From: Bacillota bacterium
GTDB lineage: Bacteria; Bacillota; Clostridia; Lachnospirales; Lachnospiraceae
Assembly (NCBI GenBank): GCA_023391695.1
Contig: JAEWAK010000056.1
Span: 1-24,069 of the forward strand
DNA length: 24,069 nucleotides
Direction of reading: 5' to 3'
Below are positions 1 to 7,006 of the stretch, in pieces. Under the pieces are notes generated by a model that had not been told where the DNA came from, made no database searches, and saw nothing but the letters and a program-made list of their open reading frames with translations. Within the stretch, counting starts at the first letter, position 1, and each line of letters begins with the position of its first letter. The position numbers and the translations under genes are program-made.

Positions 1-1
1 T

Positions 2-187
2 TTGTTGATTTGTAATGTTTGGATGATGCCGACAATATACCCACAGGCAAACGAAGAAGAAGCGTGGCAAAGATTTAATATGGCAAAGGATATTGTTGAT
101 TTTTTGGGGTTGCCGGTTCTCGATAAAGCCCTAACTTCTCATGTTGTAATAAATGACCAAGGTATCGTTGTTGAAATCAAAAAATGA
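2..187 (+). CDS. C-terminal end of an unrecognised protein (5' truncated by window)
   Basis: An open frame runs from the window edge to the TGA at 185-187, giving about 61 residues. No stop lies upstream, so this is probably the 3' end of a longer gene rather than a gene starting at the TTG at base 2. The visible part is acidic then amphipathic (NEEEAWQRF, then a helix-like AKDIVDFLGLPVLD) and ends in alternating hydrophobic and polar residues (VVINDQGIVVEIKK). I do not recognise the family and assign no function. It lies on the same strand as the 97-codon gene at 283, about 95 bp upstream, with a promoter-like stretch between them. Confidence 0.55.
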   Translation: MLICNVWMMPTIYPQANEEEAWQRFNMAKDIVDFLGLPVLDKALTSHVVINDQGIVVEIKK

Positions 188-221
188 GACAAGCAGAAGA
201 TAATTACAAAAAAGGAATTCT

Positions 222-250
222 TTTAACTAAATACATACAATATGTATAAA
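222..250 (+). promoter_or_regulatory. Candidate promoter with operator-like dyad upstream of the 97-aa gene
   Basis: TTTAAC at 222-227 and TATAAA at 245-250 are 17 bp apart, as in a sigma-A-type promoter. The perfect inverted repeat ATACATA-CAA-TATGTAT (231-247) sits in the spacer and overlaps the -10. That is a common position for a repressor operator. The motif match is by eye; regulation is inferred. Confidence 0.4.
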
Positions 251-282
251 ATAAAATATTTATTTTTAGGAGGACTTTTGCA

Positions 283-576
283 ATGAAAAGAAACGGCATT
301 GGACTGGATGATCTTTTAGCAGAGTTTAACGATAATATTATCGGCAAACCAAGTTCTGCTACTCTTGGTATCGTTACTATTACTCGTAGGGATTTAGAAG
401 AATTAAAGACATCCAACAAAAAGGCAAACATCAAAATGACTGGCATACTGACATTTTCGGAAGATGTTACACCTGATTTGGCGAAAGAAACCATAGAAAG
501 TGTTAAAGTACGAGGAACAATAAAAGCCTCTCCTAATGTGCAGGAAGTTTTAAATACACTCATTAACGAAACATAG
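283..576 (+). CDS. Hypothetical 97-residue protein
   Basis: The ATG at 283 is preceded by AGGAGG around 268-273 with suitable spacing, so this start is well supported. The product is small, soluble and charged, with no signal peptide or membrane segment. A central beta-rich part (ATLGIVTITRRDLEELK) is followed by DVTPDLAKETIESVKVRGTI and a hydrophobic C-terminus. The pattern of a 'DVTP.L' helix, then a short strand, then 'SPNVQEVL' resembles small uncharacterised clostridial proteins I have seen, but I cannot name a family. A terminator-like hairpin at 629-675 follows the gene. It has its own likely promoter and is probably monocistronic. Confidence 0.7.
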   Translation: MKRNGIGLDDLLAEFNDNIIGKPSSATLGIVTITRRDLEELKTSNKKANIKMTGILTFSEDVTPDLAKETIESVKVRGTIKASPNVQEVLNTLINET

Positions 577-628
577 TGGAAGTCTAACACTTCAGGCCAA
601 GTTGGTAAAGAGCCAGACGCTAGACGCA

Positions 629-675
629 GAGCCGATAACCAACGAGAATGAAACTCGTGGTTGTCGGCTCCTTTT
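629..675 (+). terminator. Rho-independent terminator after the 97-aa gene
   Basis: The 5' arm at 629-646 (GAGCCGATAACCAACGAG) pairs with 654-670 (CTCGTGGTTGTCGGCTC), with one bulge and a wobble pair. The loop is AATGAAA, and CTTTT follows. It lies about 50 bp after the stop codon on the same strand. Confidence 0.65.
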
Positions 676-694
676 CATAGGGAGGATTGCCATT

Positions 695-757
695 TTGCAG
701 ATGCTTTCAAAAGCCACAAAATTGAAAAAGGAGTATAGCACCACAATCCACCCGTGA
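695..757 (+). pseudogene. Short, apparently decayed reading frame with a good RBS
   Basis: GGGAGG at 680-685 precedes TTG at 695 and ATG at 701 in the same frame. The frame gives MQMLSKATKLKKEYSTTIHP and stops at 755-757. Coding-like sequence seems to continue after a -1 shift and an in-frame TAA near 759, as QLFAAFKHNNRYHPTGKHKS ending near 820. This is what one lost base plus one C-to-T change in a roughly 42-codon gene would give. It could also be a genuine 20-codon peptide or chance. I do not recognise the product; the context suggests a mobile-element remnant. Confidence 0.3.
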
Positions 758-928
758 TGTAACAGCTTTTTGCTGCGTTCAAACACAACAACCGATACCA
801 CCCAACAGGCAAGCATAAAAGTTGAATGCTTTTTCAAAGTAGTCATTAAATGTTAAATATGGAGTTACCATAAGTAAACGCTCCTTTGCAAAAAAATATA
901 TAATCTCCTGTACGCATTTTCTGCCAAA
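758..928. other. Intergenic stretch between plus-strand accessory DNA and the ula operon
   Basis: Apart from the decayed continuation of the frame that starts at 695, I see no convincing gene, RNA or repeat here. The short minus-strand frame at 592-846 overlaps a terminator and a decayed frame, lacks a recognisable product, and looks like a shadow. Confidence 0.4.
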
Positions 929-951
929 GGCGGCTTACCGAATAAACCGCC
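926..951 (-). terminator. Likely terminator of the ula operon
   Basis: On the minus strand GGCGGTTTA (951-943) pairs with TAAGCCGCC (937-929), with one G-U pair and loop TTCGG, followed by TTT then mixed bases. It starts 5 bp past the ulaF stop codon. The U-tract is short, so termination may be partial. Confidence 0.5.
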
Positions 952-955
952 CGTC

Positions 956-1645
956 TTACTTCTGCCCATAATAGGCATTTGCCCCGTGCTTTCTCAAAAA
1001 GTGTTTATCCATTATCACCTTTGGTGCCGGCATGACATGGGGATTCAGTATCTCCGTATGATAGGCCGTTTTAGAAATCTCTTCCAACACTACTGCGTTA
1101 TGGACTGCATTATATGGATCGCTTCCCCAGGTAAAAGGCCCATGATTTGTACAAAGTACTCCCGGTACAGCCATATAATCTTTATCCCTGAAGGTCTCTA
1201 TAATTATTTTTCCCGTATTCTTTTCGTATTCCTCATTAATTTCGTCGGCAGTCAGGCTTCTTGCACAGGGAATTTCCCCATAAAAATAATCTGCATGGGT
1301 CGTTCCATAACATTGTATGCTCCTGCCCGCTTGTGCCCAGGAGGTTGCCCAAGGGGAATGCGTGTGTACAATTCCATTAATTTCAGAAAATGCCTTATAC
1401 AACTCCAAATGTGTTGCCGTATCCGAAGACGGATTATATTTTCCTTCCACTTTATTGCCCCTTAAATCTACAACTACCAAATCTTCCGGCCTTAGAAGGT
1501 CATATTCCACTCCGCTTGGTTTGATTACAAACAGTCCCTTTTCCCTGTCAATACCGCTTACATTCCCCCAGGTAAAAGTTACTAATCCGTATCTTGGTAA
1601 GTCCATATTTGCTTCATATACCTGTTTTTTCAGGTCTTCTAACAT
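956..1645 (-). CDS. ulaF: L-ribulose-5-phosphate 4-epimerase (UlaF/AraD family)
   Basis: This cytoplasmic enzyme of the class II aldolase/AraD family converts L-ribulose 5-phosphate to D-xylulose 5-phosphate, which enters the pentose phosphate or phosphoketolase route. Family motifs are all present: GNVSG (27-31), KPSG (42-45), SSDTATH (73-79), the metal-binding HTH at 94-96, and a distal His at 168 in CTNHGPF. Asp119 matches the family's catalytic Asp. Length (229 aa) is normal. The ATG at 1643-1645 has GGAG about 8 nt upstream. It is the last gene of the ula operon, 33 bp after ulaE, so the ascorbate paralogue UlaF is a better reading than arabinose-specific AraD. Sequence alone does not separate UlaF, SgbE and AraD, which share one reaction. 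Confidence 0.9.
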   Translation of the reverse strand: MLEDLKKQVYEANMDLPRYGLVTFTWGNVSGIDREKGLFVIKPSGVEYDLLRPEDLVVVDLRGNKVEGKYNPSSDTATHLELYKAFSEINGIVHTHSPWATSWAQAGRSIQCYGTTHADYFYGEIPCARSLTADEINEEYEKNTGKIIIETFRDKDYMAVPGVLCTNHGPFTWGSDPYNAVHNAVVLEEISKTAYHTEILNPHVMPAPKVIMDKHFLRKHGANAYYGQK

Positions 1646-1665
1646 AATATATTCTCCATTTCTGT

Positions 1666-1693
1666 AAGGAGGCAGGCTTTACCCTGCCTCCTT
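1666..1693 (-). promoter_or_regulatory. Hairpin spanning the ulaE stop codon, just before ulaF
   Basis: A perfect 11 bp inverted repeat, AAGGAGGCAGG / CCTGCCTCCTT with a 6 nt loop, places the ulaE TAA in its loop region. It lies about 20 bp before the ulaF start and has no U-tract, so it is probably not a terminator. It could tune coupling or mRNA stability between ulaE and ulaF; that role is inference. Confidence 0.45.
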
Positions 1694-2524
1694 GTCCAAC
1701 AATTCAGTCATCATTTTATTTGCAGATTTCAGATCTTCTTTCCAGGAGGGATTGCCGGTATACCAGAATTCCGTTACGTATTTTCTGACCCCTAAGTTCC
1801 AGGTTGCTTTGATTACCCCGGGAAAATCAACATGACCTTTCCCATAGGCAATCTCCCTGAACTTTCCGGGTACAGTTTCCTTTAAATGGGCGGCAATTAT
1901 ATGGCCTGCACCTTTTTTTATGTCCTCAAACACATCTGCTCCATAAGTTTTAGCAGCATTGGTTATATTTCCCATATCAGGGTAAACATTTAAGTAGGGT
2001 GAATTTACAAGTTTAACATATTTCATGGATTTTTCTACCGTGTTCATGAAATCCGTTTCCATGGTTTCAAAGCCTAATAACACACCTTCTTTTGCTGCTA
2101 AATCGGTAATTTTCTTTAAATTCCTTTCAAATCTTGCTTTTGTTTCTGCTGTTGATTCTTCATAATACACATCATATCCGGCAAGTTGGATAATTCGGAT
2201 TCCAAGATCCCCCGCAAGGGCAATTGCTTTCTCCATGATTTCCATTCCACGGGAACAGATAGTGACGTCCATGCTGCCCAAGGGAAATTTTCTATGGCCG
2301 CTTAAGCACATGGTGCGTATAGGAAGTCCGATTTTGTCCATTAATTGAAGTAGTTCCTGCCTTTCTTCCTTCCCCATATCCAATCGCCCTAATTTGTTAT
2401 CCGTTTCATCAATACTGATTTCTACAAAATCATATCCGGCTTCTTTTGCAGCAATCAGTTTTTCTTCCCATGTCAGATCTGATGGCATAGATTTTTCATA
2501 TAATCCTATAGAATATGCCTTCAT
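1679..2524 (-). CDS. ulaE: L-ribulose-5-phosphate 3-epimerase (UlaE family)
   Basis: UlaE is a TIM-barrel metal-dependent epimerase (AP endonuclease 2-like fold) that interconverts L-xylulose 5-phosphate and L-ribulose 5-phosphate in the cytoplasm. The 281 residues match the family length. The N-terminus (KAYSIGLYEKSMP) and the FVEISIDE strand (33-40) are typical. Candidate metal ligands are Glu153 (GFETMET), Asp183 (YPDMGN), His213 (AAHLKET) and Glu252 (VTEFWY). The ATG at 2522-2524 has GGGAG upstream with good spacing. It lies between the DeoR regulator and ulaF. SgbU is the closest alternative, with the same reaction. Confidence 0.9.
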   Translation of the reverse strand: MKAYSIGLYEKSMPSDLTWEEKLIAAKEAGYDFVEISIDETDNKLGRLDMGKEERQELLQLMDKIGLPIRTMCLSGHRKFPLGSMDVTICSRGMEIMEKAIALAGDLGIRIIQLAGYDVYYEESTAETKARFERNLKKITDLAAKEGVLLGFETMETDFMNTVEKSMKYVKLVNSPYLNVYPDMGNITNAAKTYGADVFEDIKKGAGHIIAAHLKETVPGKFREIAYGKGHVDFPGVIKATWNLGVRKYVTEFWYTGNPSWKEDLKSANKMMTELLDKEAG

Positions 2525-2644
2525 TTCTTATCTCCCATATATGATTTGAGTATTCGATTTAATATCTGCGAATATTCCAGTCACTCCGTTACGTTACATA
2601 TGCCAATATAGGATTCACTCCTGCCTGACGCCCGGAACAAATCT

Positions 2645-3406
2645 TTAAGTTTTTTCTACCTGATGCACAAATATTTTTCTTGCACACAATTGTTTCACTA
2701 CTTCCCGAGATGCTTTTTCGTCGGTAATCACATGAGTTATATTTTCTATCTTTTGGCTGACATAACTGCTGTTATGCCCAAACTTAGTATGATCTGCCAT
2801 CAGATAAGTTTTTTCCGCATGCTGAAACATTAATTTATTAATAGCAACTTCATTCATTACTTTTGTAGTCATTCCTACTTCCGGGGTTATCCCATCACAA
2901 CCCACAAAACTTTTGCGTGCCCTGACAGTCTGCAGGTTTCTTATTGCAAAATCACCCATCATGGTTTCTTTGGGGTAGCGAACCTCCCCGCCTGTCAGTA
3001 CAATGGAAACCGTGGGCGGAACTTCCATATACAGTGCTTTTACGAAATTGGTTATAACCGTTACATGCTTATCACCCAGATATTTTAATAACTGCAATGC
3101 TGTTGTGCTGGTATTAATAAGAATATTATCTCCATCCTCAACCAAACTGGCTGCATATTCCGCCATCAGGGATTGATAAATCTTTAATTCTCCCTCTTCG
3201 GTCTCATCCTGATGAATTAAGGAAGCTCCGCCATAATATCGTTGAATTTTTTTTCTGTCTTCCAGATATTGCAAATCCCTGCGTATGGTTATCGGTGACA
3301 CTTCTAATTTCTCCGCCAGCTCCTCCACTTTTATTTGACTATTTTTTTGAAATTCATTTAATATATCAATTCTTCTTGTATCTACAATTTCTTGTTTTCT
3401 TTTCAA
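2645..3406 (-). CDS. DeoR-family transcriptional regulator, probable ula operon repressor
   Basis: The 253-residue protein has the standard DeoR layout. Residues about 8-60 form an N-terminal winged helix (VEELAEKLEVSPITIRRDL, then the DeoR-typical YYGGA). Residues about 75-245 form the sugar-phosphate sensor domain (GDNILINTSTT, LTGGEVR, FVGCDGI, KFGHNS). The start appears to be TTG at 3404-3406, with AAGGAAGG upstream; no nearby in-frame ATG gives a complete HTH. It is placed inside the catabolic operon, as UlaR-type or pentose-type regulators often are. By analogy it would release DNA when bound to a pathway phosphate ester such as ascorbate 6-phosphate; the effector is inferred. A candidate operator is the dyad at 8108-8140. 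Confidence 0.85.
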   Translation of the reverse strand: MKRKQEIVDTRRIDILNEFQKNSQIKVEELAEKLEVSPITIRRDLQYLEDRKKIQRYYGGASLIHQDETEEGELKIYQSLMAEYAASLVEDGDNILINTSTTALQLLKYLGDKHVTVITNFVKALYMEVPPTVSIVLTGGEVRYPKETMMGDFAIRNLQTVRARKSFVGCDGITPEVGMTTKVMNEVAINKLMFQHAEKTYLMADHTKFGHNSSYVSQKIENITHVITDEKASREVVKQLCARKIFVHQVEKT

Positions 3407-3497
3407 GAGTTTTCCTTCCTTCCCATCCGATATTGCGGAAAATAAGATTACTCAAAGAACTCTCCCTTACGGTTCTACCCCTGTACTTACTGCACAG

Positions 3498-4538
3498 TTA
3501 AGATTCTGTGATAAAATAAATAGCTGCCTCATTTTTAGTATGGTTAGCTGCTATTAATATCTCCCTGCCATCCTCATGTACAATATCAACATTTGCCGTT
3601 CCTACACCCTTTTCAATGATCGTAGTGTTATATTGCCCTGTAGCCGGATTATACATGATATACCCTAATTCACAATCCATTCTCCGGATTCCAAAAACAA
3701 CAGCCGGTTTTCCCAATAAAGTACCCGCCCATATGGCATGTGCAAAATCCATTTCATTAGGATACTCATATACAACCTTATATCTTCTGTCATTTTCTTT
3801 TTTATAGATCGCCAATTCATTGCCATGAAAAGGTGCTATTATGGCAAGTTCGTCAATACCGTCCCCATCCAGGTCATAACTGGCTGCATCAGATATGCGG
3901 CCGGCAAGTATTTGTCTTACTTTCCAATCTCTTCCGTCCTTTGGAGGCAATACCACATAGATACCGGAGTCACAGGTAATAAAACCCGCTTGACTATTTT
4001 CATAATAACCACGGCAGAAACCATGATTTTTTAATAAGAAATCATGGATCGGTTTGATTTCCATCTTCTGATCAGAGTCCTTTGGTAATTCGCCAACCCA
4101 TATCATACCAGGGTCGGCCCAATCATTTCTTTCTGTTTTGGAGCCGCAAAGAGTCGCTCCAAGAAAGAATAATTTACCTTCTGACTCTATTATATCAAAT
4201 CGATGGACGTATGGAAGAGCCAAAAAGTCTTTTACTACCCATTTACCTTCCACATATTTACCCCAAACTATTTTAGCGTTTAAAGAATTAAAACCCGGAA
4301 AAAATTTCTGGACTGCCAGAAACTCCCCGTTGGTATGGGGAATCTCCACAAAAGACATGGTTCCTCCTGCATTTTCCCATATCACTTCCTTGTTTTCAAA
4401 ATTATTCCCAAAATAGGCATAACAGGGTCCATCTTTCTCTTCACTGGCCAAAACCACCCTTAACTTGCCATCCACGGTGACATGGCCGGCGGCATAACAA
4501 CGGTAAATCTCATCCAGGACTTTTTTTACGATTTTCAT
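3498..4538 (-). CDS. FG-GAP/beta-propeller-like cytoplasmic protein of unknown function in the ula operon
   Basis: The 346-residue product has no signal peptide or membrane helix. It is built of repeated short beta-strand segments with aromatic and glycine turns. The EF-hand-like calcium loop DLDGDGIDEL (222-231), followed by AIIAPFHGNELAIYKK, is typical of FG-GAP/VCBS beta-propeller blades. Similar blade endings occur near IIESEGKLFFLGA, AVVFGIRRMDCELGYI and ILIAANHTKNEAAIYF. No catalytic motif is recognisable. It lies between the PTS IIB gene and the regulator, away from both by 90-145 bp. It may act on or sense an ascorbate-derived lactone or uronate, as some propeller lactonases do, but that is speculation. 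The SD (GAGAGG) is rather far from the ATG at 4536-4538. Confidence 0.7.
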   Translation of the reverse strand: MKIVKKVLDEIYRCYAAGHVTVDGKLRVVLASEEKDGPCYAYFGNNFENKEVIWENAGGTMSFVEIPHTNGEFLAVQKFFPGFNSLNAKIVWGKYVEGKWVVKDFLALPYVHRFDIIESEGKLFFLGATLCGSKTERNDWADPGMIWVGELPKDSDQKMEIKPIHDFLLKNHGFCRGYYENSQAGFITCDSGIYVVLPPKDGRDWKVRQILAGRISDAASYDLDGDGIDELAIIAPFHGNELAIYKKENDRRYKVVYEYPNEMDFAHAIWAGTLLGKPAVVFGIRRMDCELGYIMYNPATGQYNTTIIEKGVGTANVDIVHEDGREILIAANHTKNEAAIYFITES

Positions 4539-4629
4539 AAACTTAAATCTTTCCTCTCTCTTTTGCTTTTATTTCCTTTATTTTATTTGCTTTTTGTATA
4601 CCATTCCTTCCAATTGCTCTTCCTCCGTT

Positions 4630-4670
4630 TTTTACCTATGAAGGTGTTATAAATACCTTCATAGGTAAAA
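4630..4670. promoter_or_regulatory. Perfect 16-bp intergenic hairpin between the PTS IIB and FG-GAP genes
   Basis: TTTTACCTATGAAGGT (4630-4645) pairs perfectly with 4655-4670 around a 9 nt loop. On the transcribed minus strand the hairpin is followed by A residues, not U, so it is not a classical terminator. It begins about 12 bp after the IIB stop. A 3' end stabiliser or processing site that keeps PTS mRNA more abundant than downstream mRNA is a reasonable inference. Confidence 0.5.
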
Positions 4671-4682
4671 GCTTAAATATAT

Positions 4683-4982
4683 TTAAGAAGCTTCATTGAC
4701 TCCTGCTTCTTTTAGTTTATCTTCCATTTCCCCTTGGGAGAGAACATTCTTTAAACCGATTACTTTAGTTCCCTTCCCTTGTGCATCTTTAAACATAGAT
4801 ACAAAGTTTAAGGGACAAAATACAATATCAAATTGATATGCCTGACTTTTTCCTTCCGACAATGAACAGTGATGTAATTTTCCAACTTTTAAATTCATAG
4901 ACTTAATTACTTTCTCTGTAGTCAATTTCATCATAAGACTTGTTCCCGCACCGTTGGCACATGCCACTAAGATATTTATCAT
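4683..4982 (-). CDS. ulaB: PTS ascorbate-type EIIB component (UlaB-like)
   Basis: This small cytoplasmic phosphocarrier takes phosphate from EIIA and gives it to the sugar bound by EIIC. The 99 residues match the UlaB/SgaB length. The phosphorylation site is Cys8 in the P-loop-like motif ACANGAGTSLMM at the end of the first strand, as in lactose/ascorbate-type IIB domains. A strong AAGGAGG lies 5-6 nt before the ATG at 4980-4982. It follows the IIC gene by about 36 bp and belongs with the IIA and IIC genes upstream to one complete ascorbate-family PTS. Confidence 0.9.
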   Translation of the reverse strand: MINILVACANGAGTSLMMKLTTEKVIKSMNLKVGKLHHCSLSEGKSQAYQFDIVFCPLNFVSMFKDAQGKGTKVIGLKNVLSQGEMEDKLKEAGVNEAS

Positions 4983-5018
4983 TTTTCCTCCTTTTACAGA
5001 ATAACAGCTCTGCTTCGT

Positions 5019-6500
5019 TTACTGGTATTTATTCTTATTGGTTTTATACGCTTCGTAATCATCTGTGATTAAGAAGTAATTTTCCTTATCTTTTCTGTAC
5101 TGGAGCTGGGGAATCGCCAATAATCCAATCACCACTAACACAATACCGGCATAGCTTAAGTACTTCATTACTACTGTTAATACCGGCCAGACAACTGCCC
5201 AATCCCACATTCCCAAATAACCGCCATAGGCTGACATTCCTACCCAGCTTGCAATGAAGGCTGAACCAAATACCTGACAAAGGCCGGAAAGAAAGGGAAA
5301 GAAAAGTGCAGCTTTAAAACCGCCTTTATTATTTGCATAAACTGCAATTGTAGCATTATCAAAAAATACCGGTACGAAACCTGCAATGACAAGAACAGGA
5401 CTCTTTAATAAAATCAGCACAAAGATTGCCAGGAACTGACCTGCTGCTCCTGCAAGGAATCCAATTGGTACCGCATTAGGTGAACCAAATCCATAAGAAA
5501 CCGCACAGTCTACACCGGGAACCGCACCGGGTAACAGTTTATTGGAAATACCTTGGAAGGACTGGGTTAATTCCGTTACAAAAGTACGGACGCCTAATTG
5601 AAGAATTGCCAGGTAAACGGAAAAATGAAAACACGTCTTCATGATATAGAACAAAAAGCTTTCTTTTTCACCAAGAAATTTAGCTTCGATCAAGTAATCC
5701 CTGCCAAGTACTAATAATATAATTCCAAAGAAAAGAAACATCAGGACAGAGGTACATACCATGTTATCATTAAAGATTGACATAAAACCGGGCAGTTCAA
5801 TATCTTCTAATTTTTTTGATTTTTTATTATTTTCTTTACCCTTGCCCATCTTTTCAGCGAGTGCGGAAAAAAGGGCTAAGCCAAACATTTGCTGGTGGGC
5901 GATACAAAAACCCGCACCATCGGTTAGTTCCTGGGAAGCTTTAACGGTCAGATTAGAACCAACTGCCCAATATAAACCGAGTACCACAGCCATTACAATT
6001 AAGATTGCCGTATTATTATCAGCTAATCCGGGAAGTGCAAATAAGATCAGCCAAAATGCGGTTGACGCCTGCTGTACCTGAACATGTCCCGTTGTAAATA
6101 CCGCACGTAATTTTGTAATTTTCCTGAAACGTACAAATAACAGATTAGCAATAAACGCAATCAGGACAAGAACCATTACCTGTGAGAAAGTCTTCCCAAA
6201 TACCTGCTCTACACCTGCTGTAACTGCATTCTGACCAAAATATGGATCAATCACCATGGCATCAAAGTTAAAACGGTCTTTCAATCCAACCAATACCGGA
6301 CGGAAATTAGTTACAAGACCGCCTGAACCGACGGCTAAGATAAAATAGCCTACAATTGCCTTAATCGTACCGGAAATAATATCATACCAAGGTTTTTTCA
6401 GCAAAACATAACCAATTAAAACAATAAATCCGATAAAAAATGCCGGCTGAGTCAGGATATTCGCTGCAAAATAAGTCCAAATGTTCAATAAAACGTTCAT
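5019..6500 (-). CDS. ulaA: PTS ascorbate-type EIIC permease (UlaA-like)
   Basis: This polytopic inner-membrane transporter moves L-ascorbate (or a close relative) across the membrane for phosphorylation by IIB. The 493 residues are largely hydrophobic, with about 10-11 membrane segments and a charged cytoplasmic loop around residues 220-235 (KGKENNKKSKKLED). UlaA-family signatures visible include the N-terminal TQPAFFIGFIVLIGYVLLKK, the AIVGYFILAVGSGGLV segment, and the FGSPNAVPIGFLAGAAGQ stretch. The start was set at ATG 6498-6500 because GGAGG lies 7 nt upstream; a longer frame from TTG at 6515 would place the SD inside the coding region. It is flanked by IIA and IIB genes. Confidence 0.92.
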   Translation of the reverse strand: MNVLLNIWTYFAANILTQPAFFIGFIVLIGYVLLKKPWYDIISGTIKAIVGYFILAVGSGGLVTNFRPVLVGLKDRFNFDAMVIDPYFGQNAVTAGVEQVFGKTFSQVMVLVLIAFIANLLFVRFRKITKLRAVFTTGHVQVQQASTAFWLILFALPGLADNNTAILIVMAVVLGLYWAVGSNLTVKASQELTDGAGFCIAHQQMFGLALFSALAEKMGKGKENNKKSKKLEDIELPGFMSIFNDNMVCTSVLMFLFFGIILLVLGRDYLIEAKFLGEKESFLFYIMKTCFHFSVYLAILQLGVRTFVTELTQSFQGISNKLLPGAVPGVDCAVSYGFGSPNAVPIGFLAGAAGQFLAIFVLILLKSPVLVIAGFVPVFFDNATIAVYANNKGGFKAALFFPFLSGLCQVFGSAFIASWVGMSAYGGYLGMWDWAVVWPVLTVVMKYLSYAGIVLVVIGLLAIPQLQYRKDKENYFLITDDYEAYKTNKNKYQ

Positions 6501-6529
6501 AAAATAAACCTCCAATCATTAGATAGACC

Positions 6530-6985
6530 CTATGATAAGTACTTTTTTTGTATCTCCAGCAATTCTTCCGGTGTAGTTGCCTTTAATAAGCCTGCCACCA
6601 GCTCCTCATTAACAAGCAGCTCAGACAACTTCACCATATTGGCTAAATGCTGTTCCGGGTTACAGGAAGCCAGTGTGAAGAATAATCTTGCATCCTTTTC
6701 CGGATCATTTGGATCAAAAGAAACCGGTTTTTCTACCTTCATAAAACTTATTGCCGTTTGATTTACTCCATTGGCGCCTTCTTGTGAGTGAGGCATTGCA
6801 ACATTTGGCATAAGTACAATATAAGGACCATATTTCTCAACACATTCAATAATCAGTTCAGCATAACAGGTATCAACTGTTCCGTCCTCCTCAATAGGTT
6901 TACAGCTTAACTTAATTGCTTCTTTCCAATCTTTTGCTGAGTCAATAAACAAATAATGTTTTTTTTCTACAAACTCCCGTAACAT
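6530..6985 (-). CDS. ulaC: PTS ascorbate-type EIIA component (UlaC-like)
   Basis: This is a cytoplasmic EIIA of the mannitol/fructose fold, which accepts phosphate from HPr and passes it to the IIB cysteine. It has 151 residues, like UlaC. The phosphorylated histidine is His66 in the conserved MPNVAMPHSQEG. The C-terminal LASCNPEQHLANMVKLSELL segment is also typical of the fold. The gene lies between the UlaG-type lactonase (about 20 bp) and the IIC gene (about 30 bp). The ATG at 6983-6985 is preceded by AAGGAG at a slightly long spacing. Confidence 0.9.
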   Translation of the reverse strand: MLREFVEKKHYLFIDSAKDWKEAIKLSCKPIEEDGTVDTCYAELIIECVEKYGPYIVLMPNVAMPHSQEGANGVNQTAISFMKVEKPVSFDPNDPEKDARLFFTLASCNPEQHLANMVKLSELLVNEELVAGLLKATTPEELLEIQKKYLS

Positions 6986-7006
6986 AAATACGCATCTCCT
7001 TCCTCG

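Noticed and set aside
986..1667. Plus-strand frames overlapping ulaF
   Set aside because: They run opposite a clearly conserved epimerase and show no recognisable protein or RBS.
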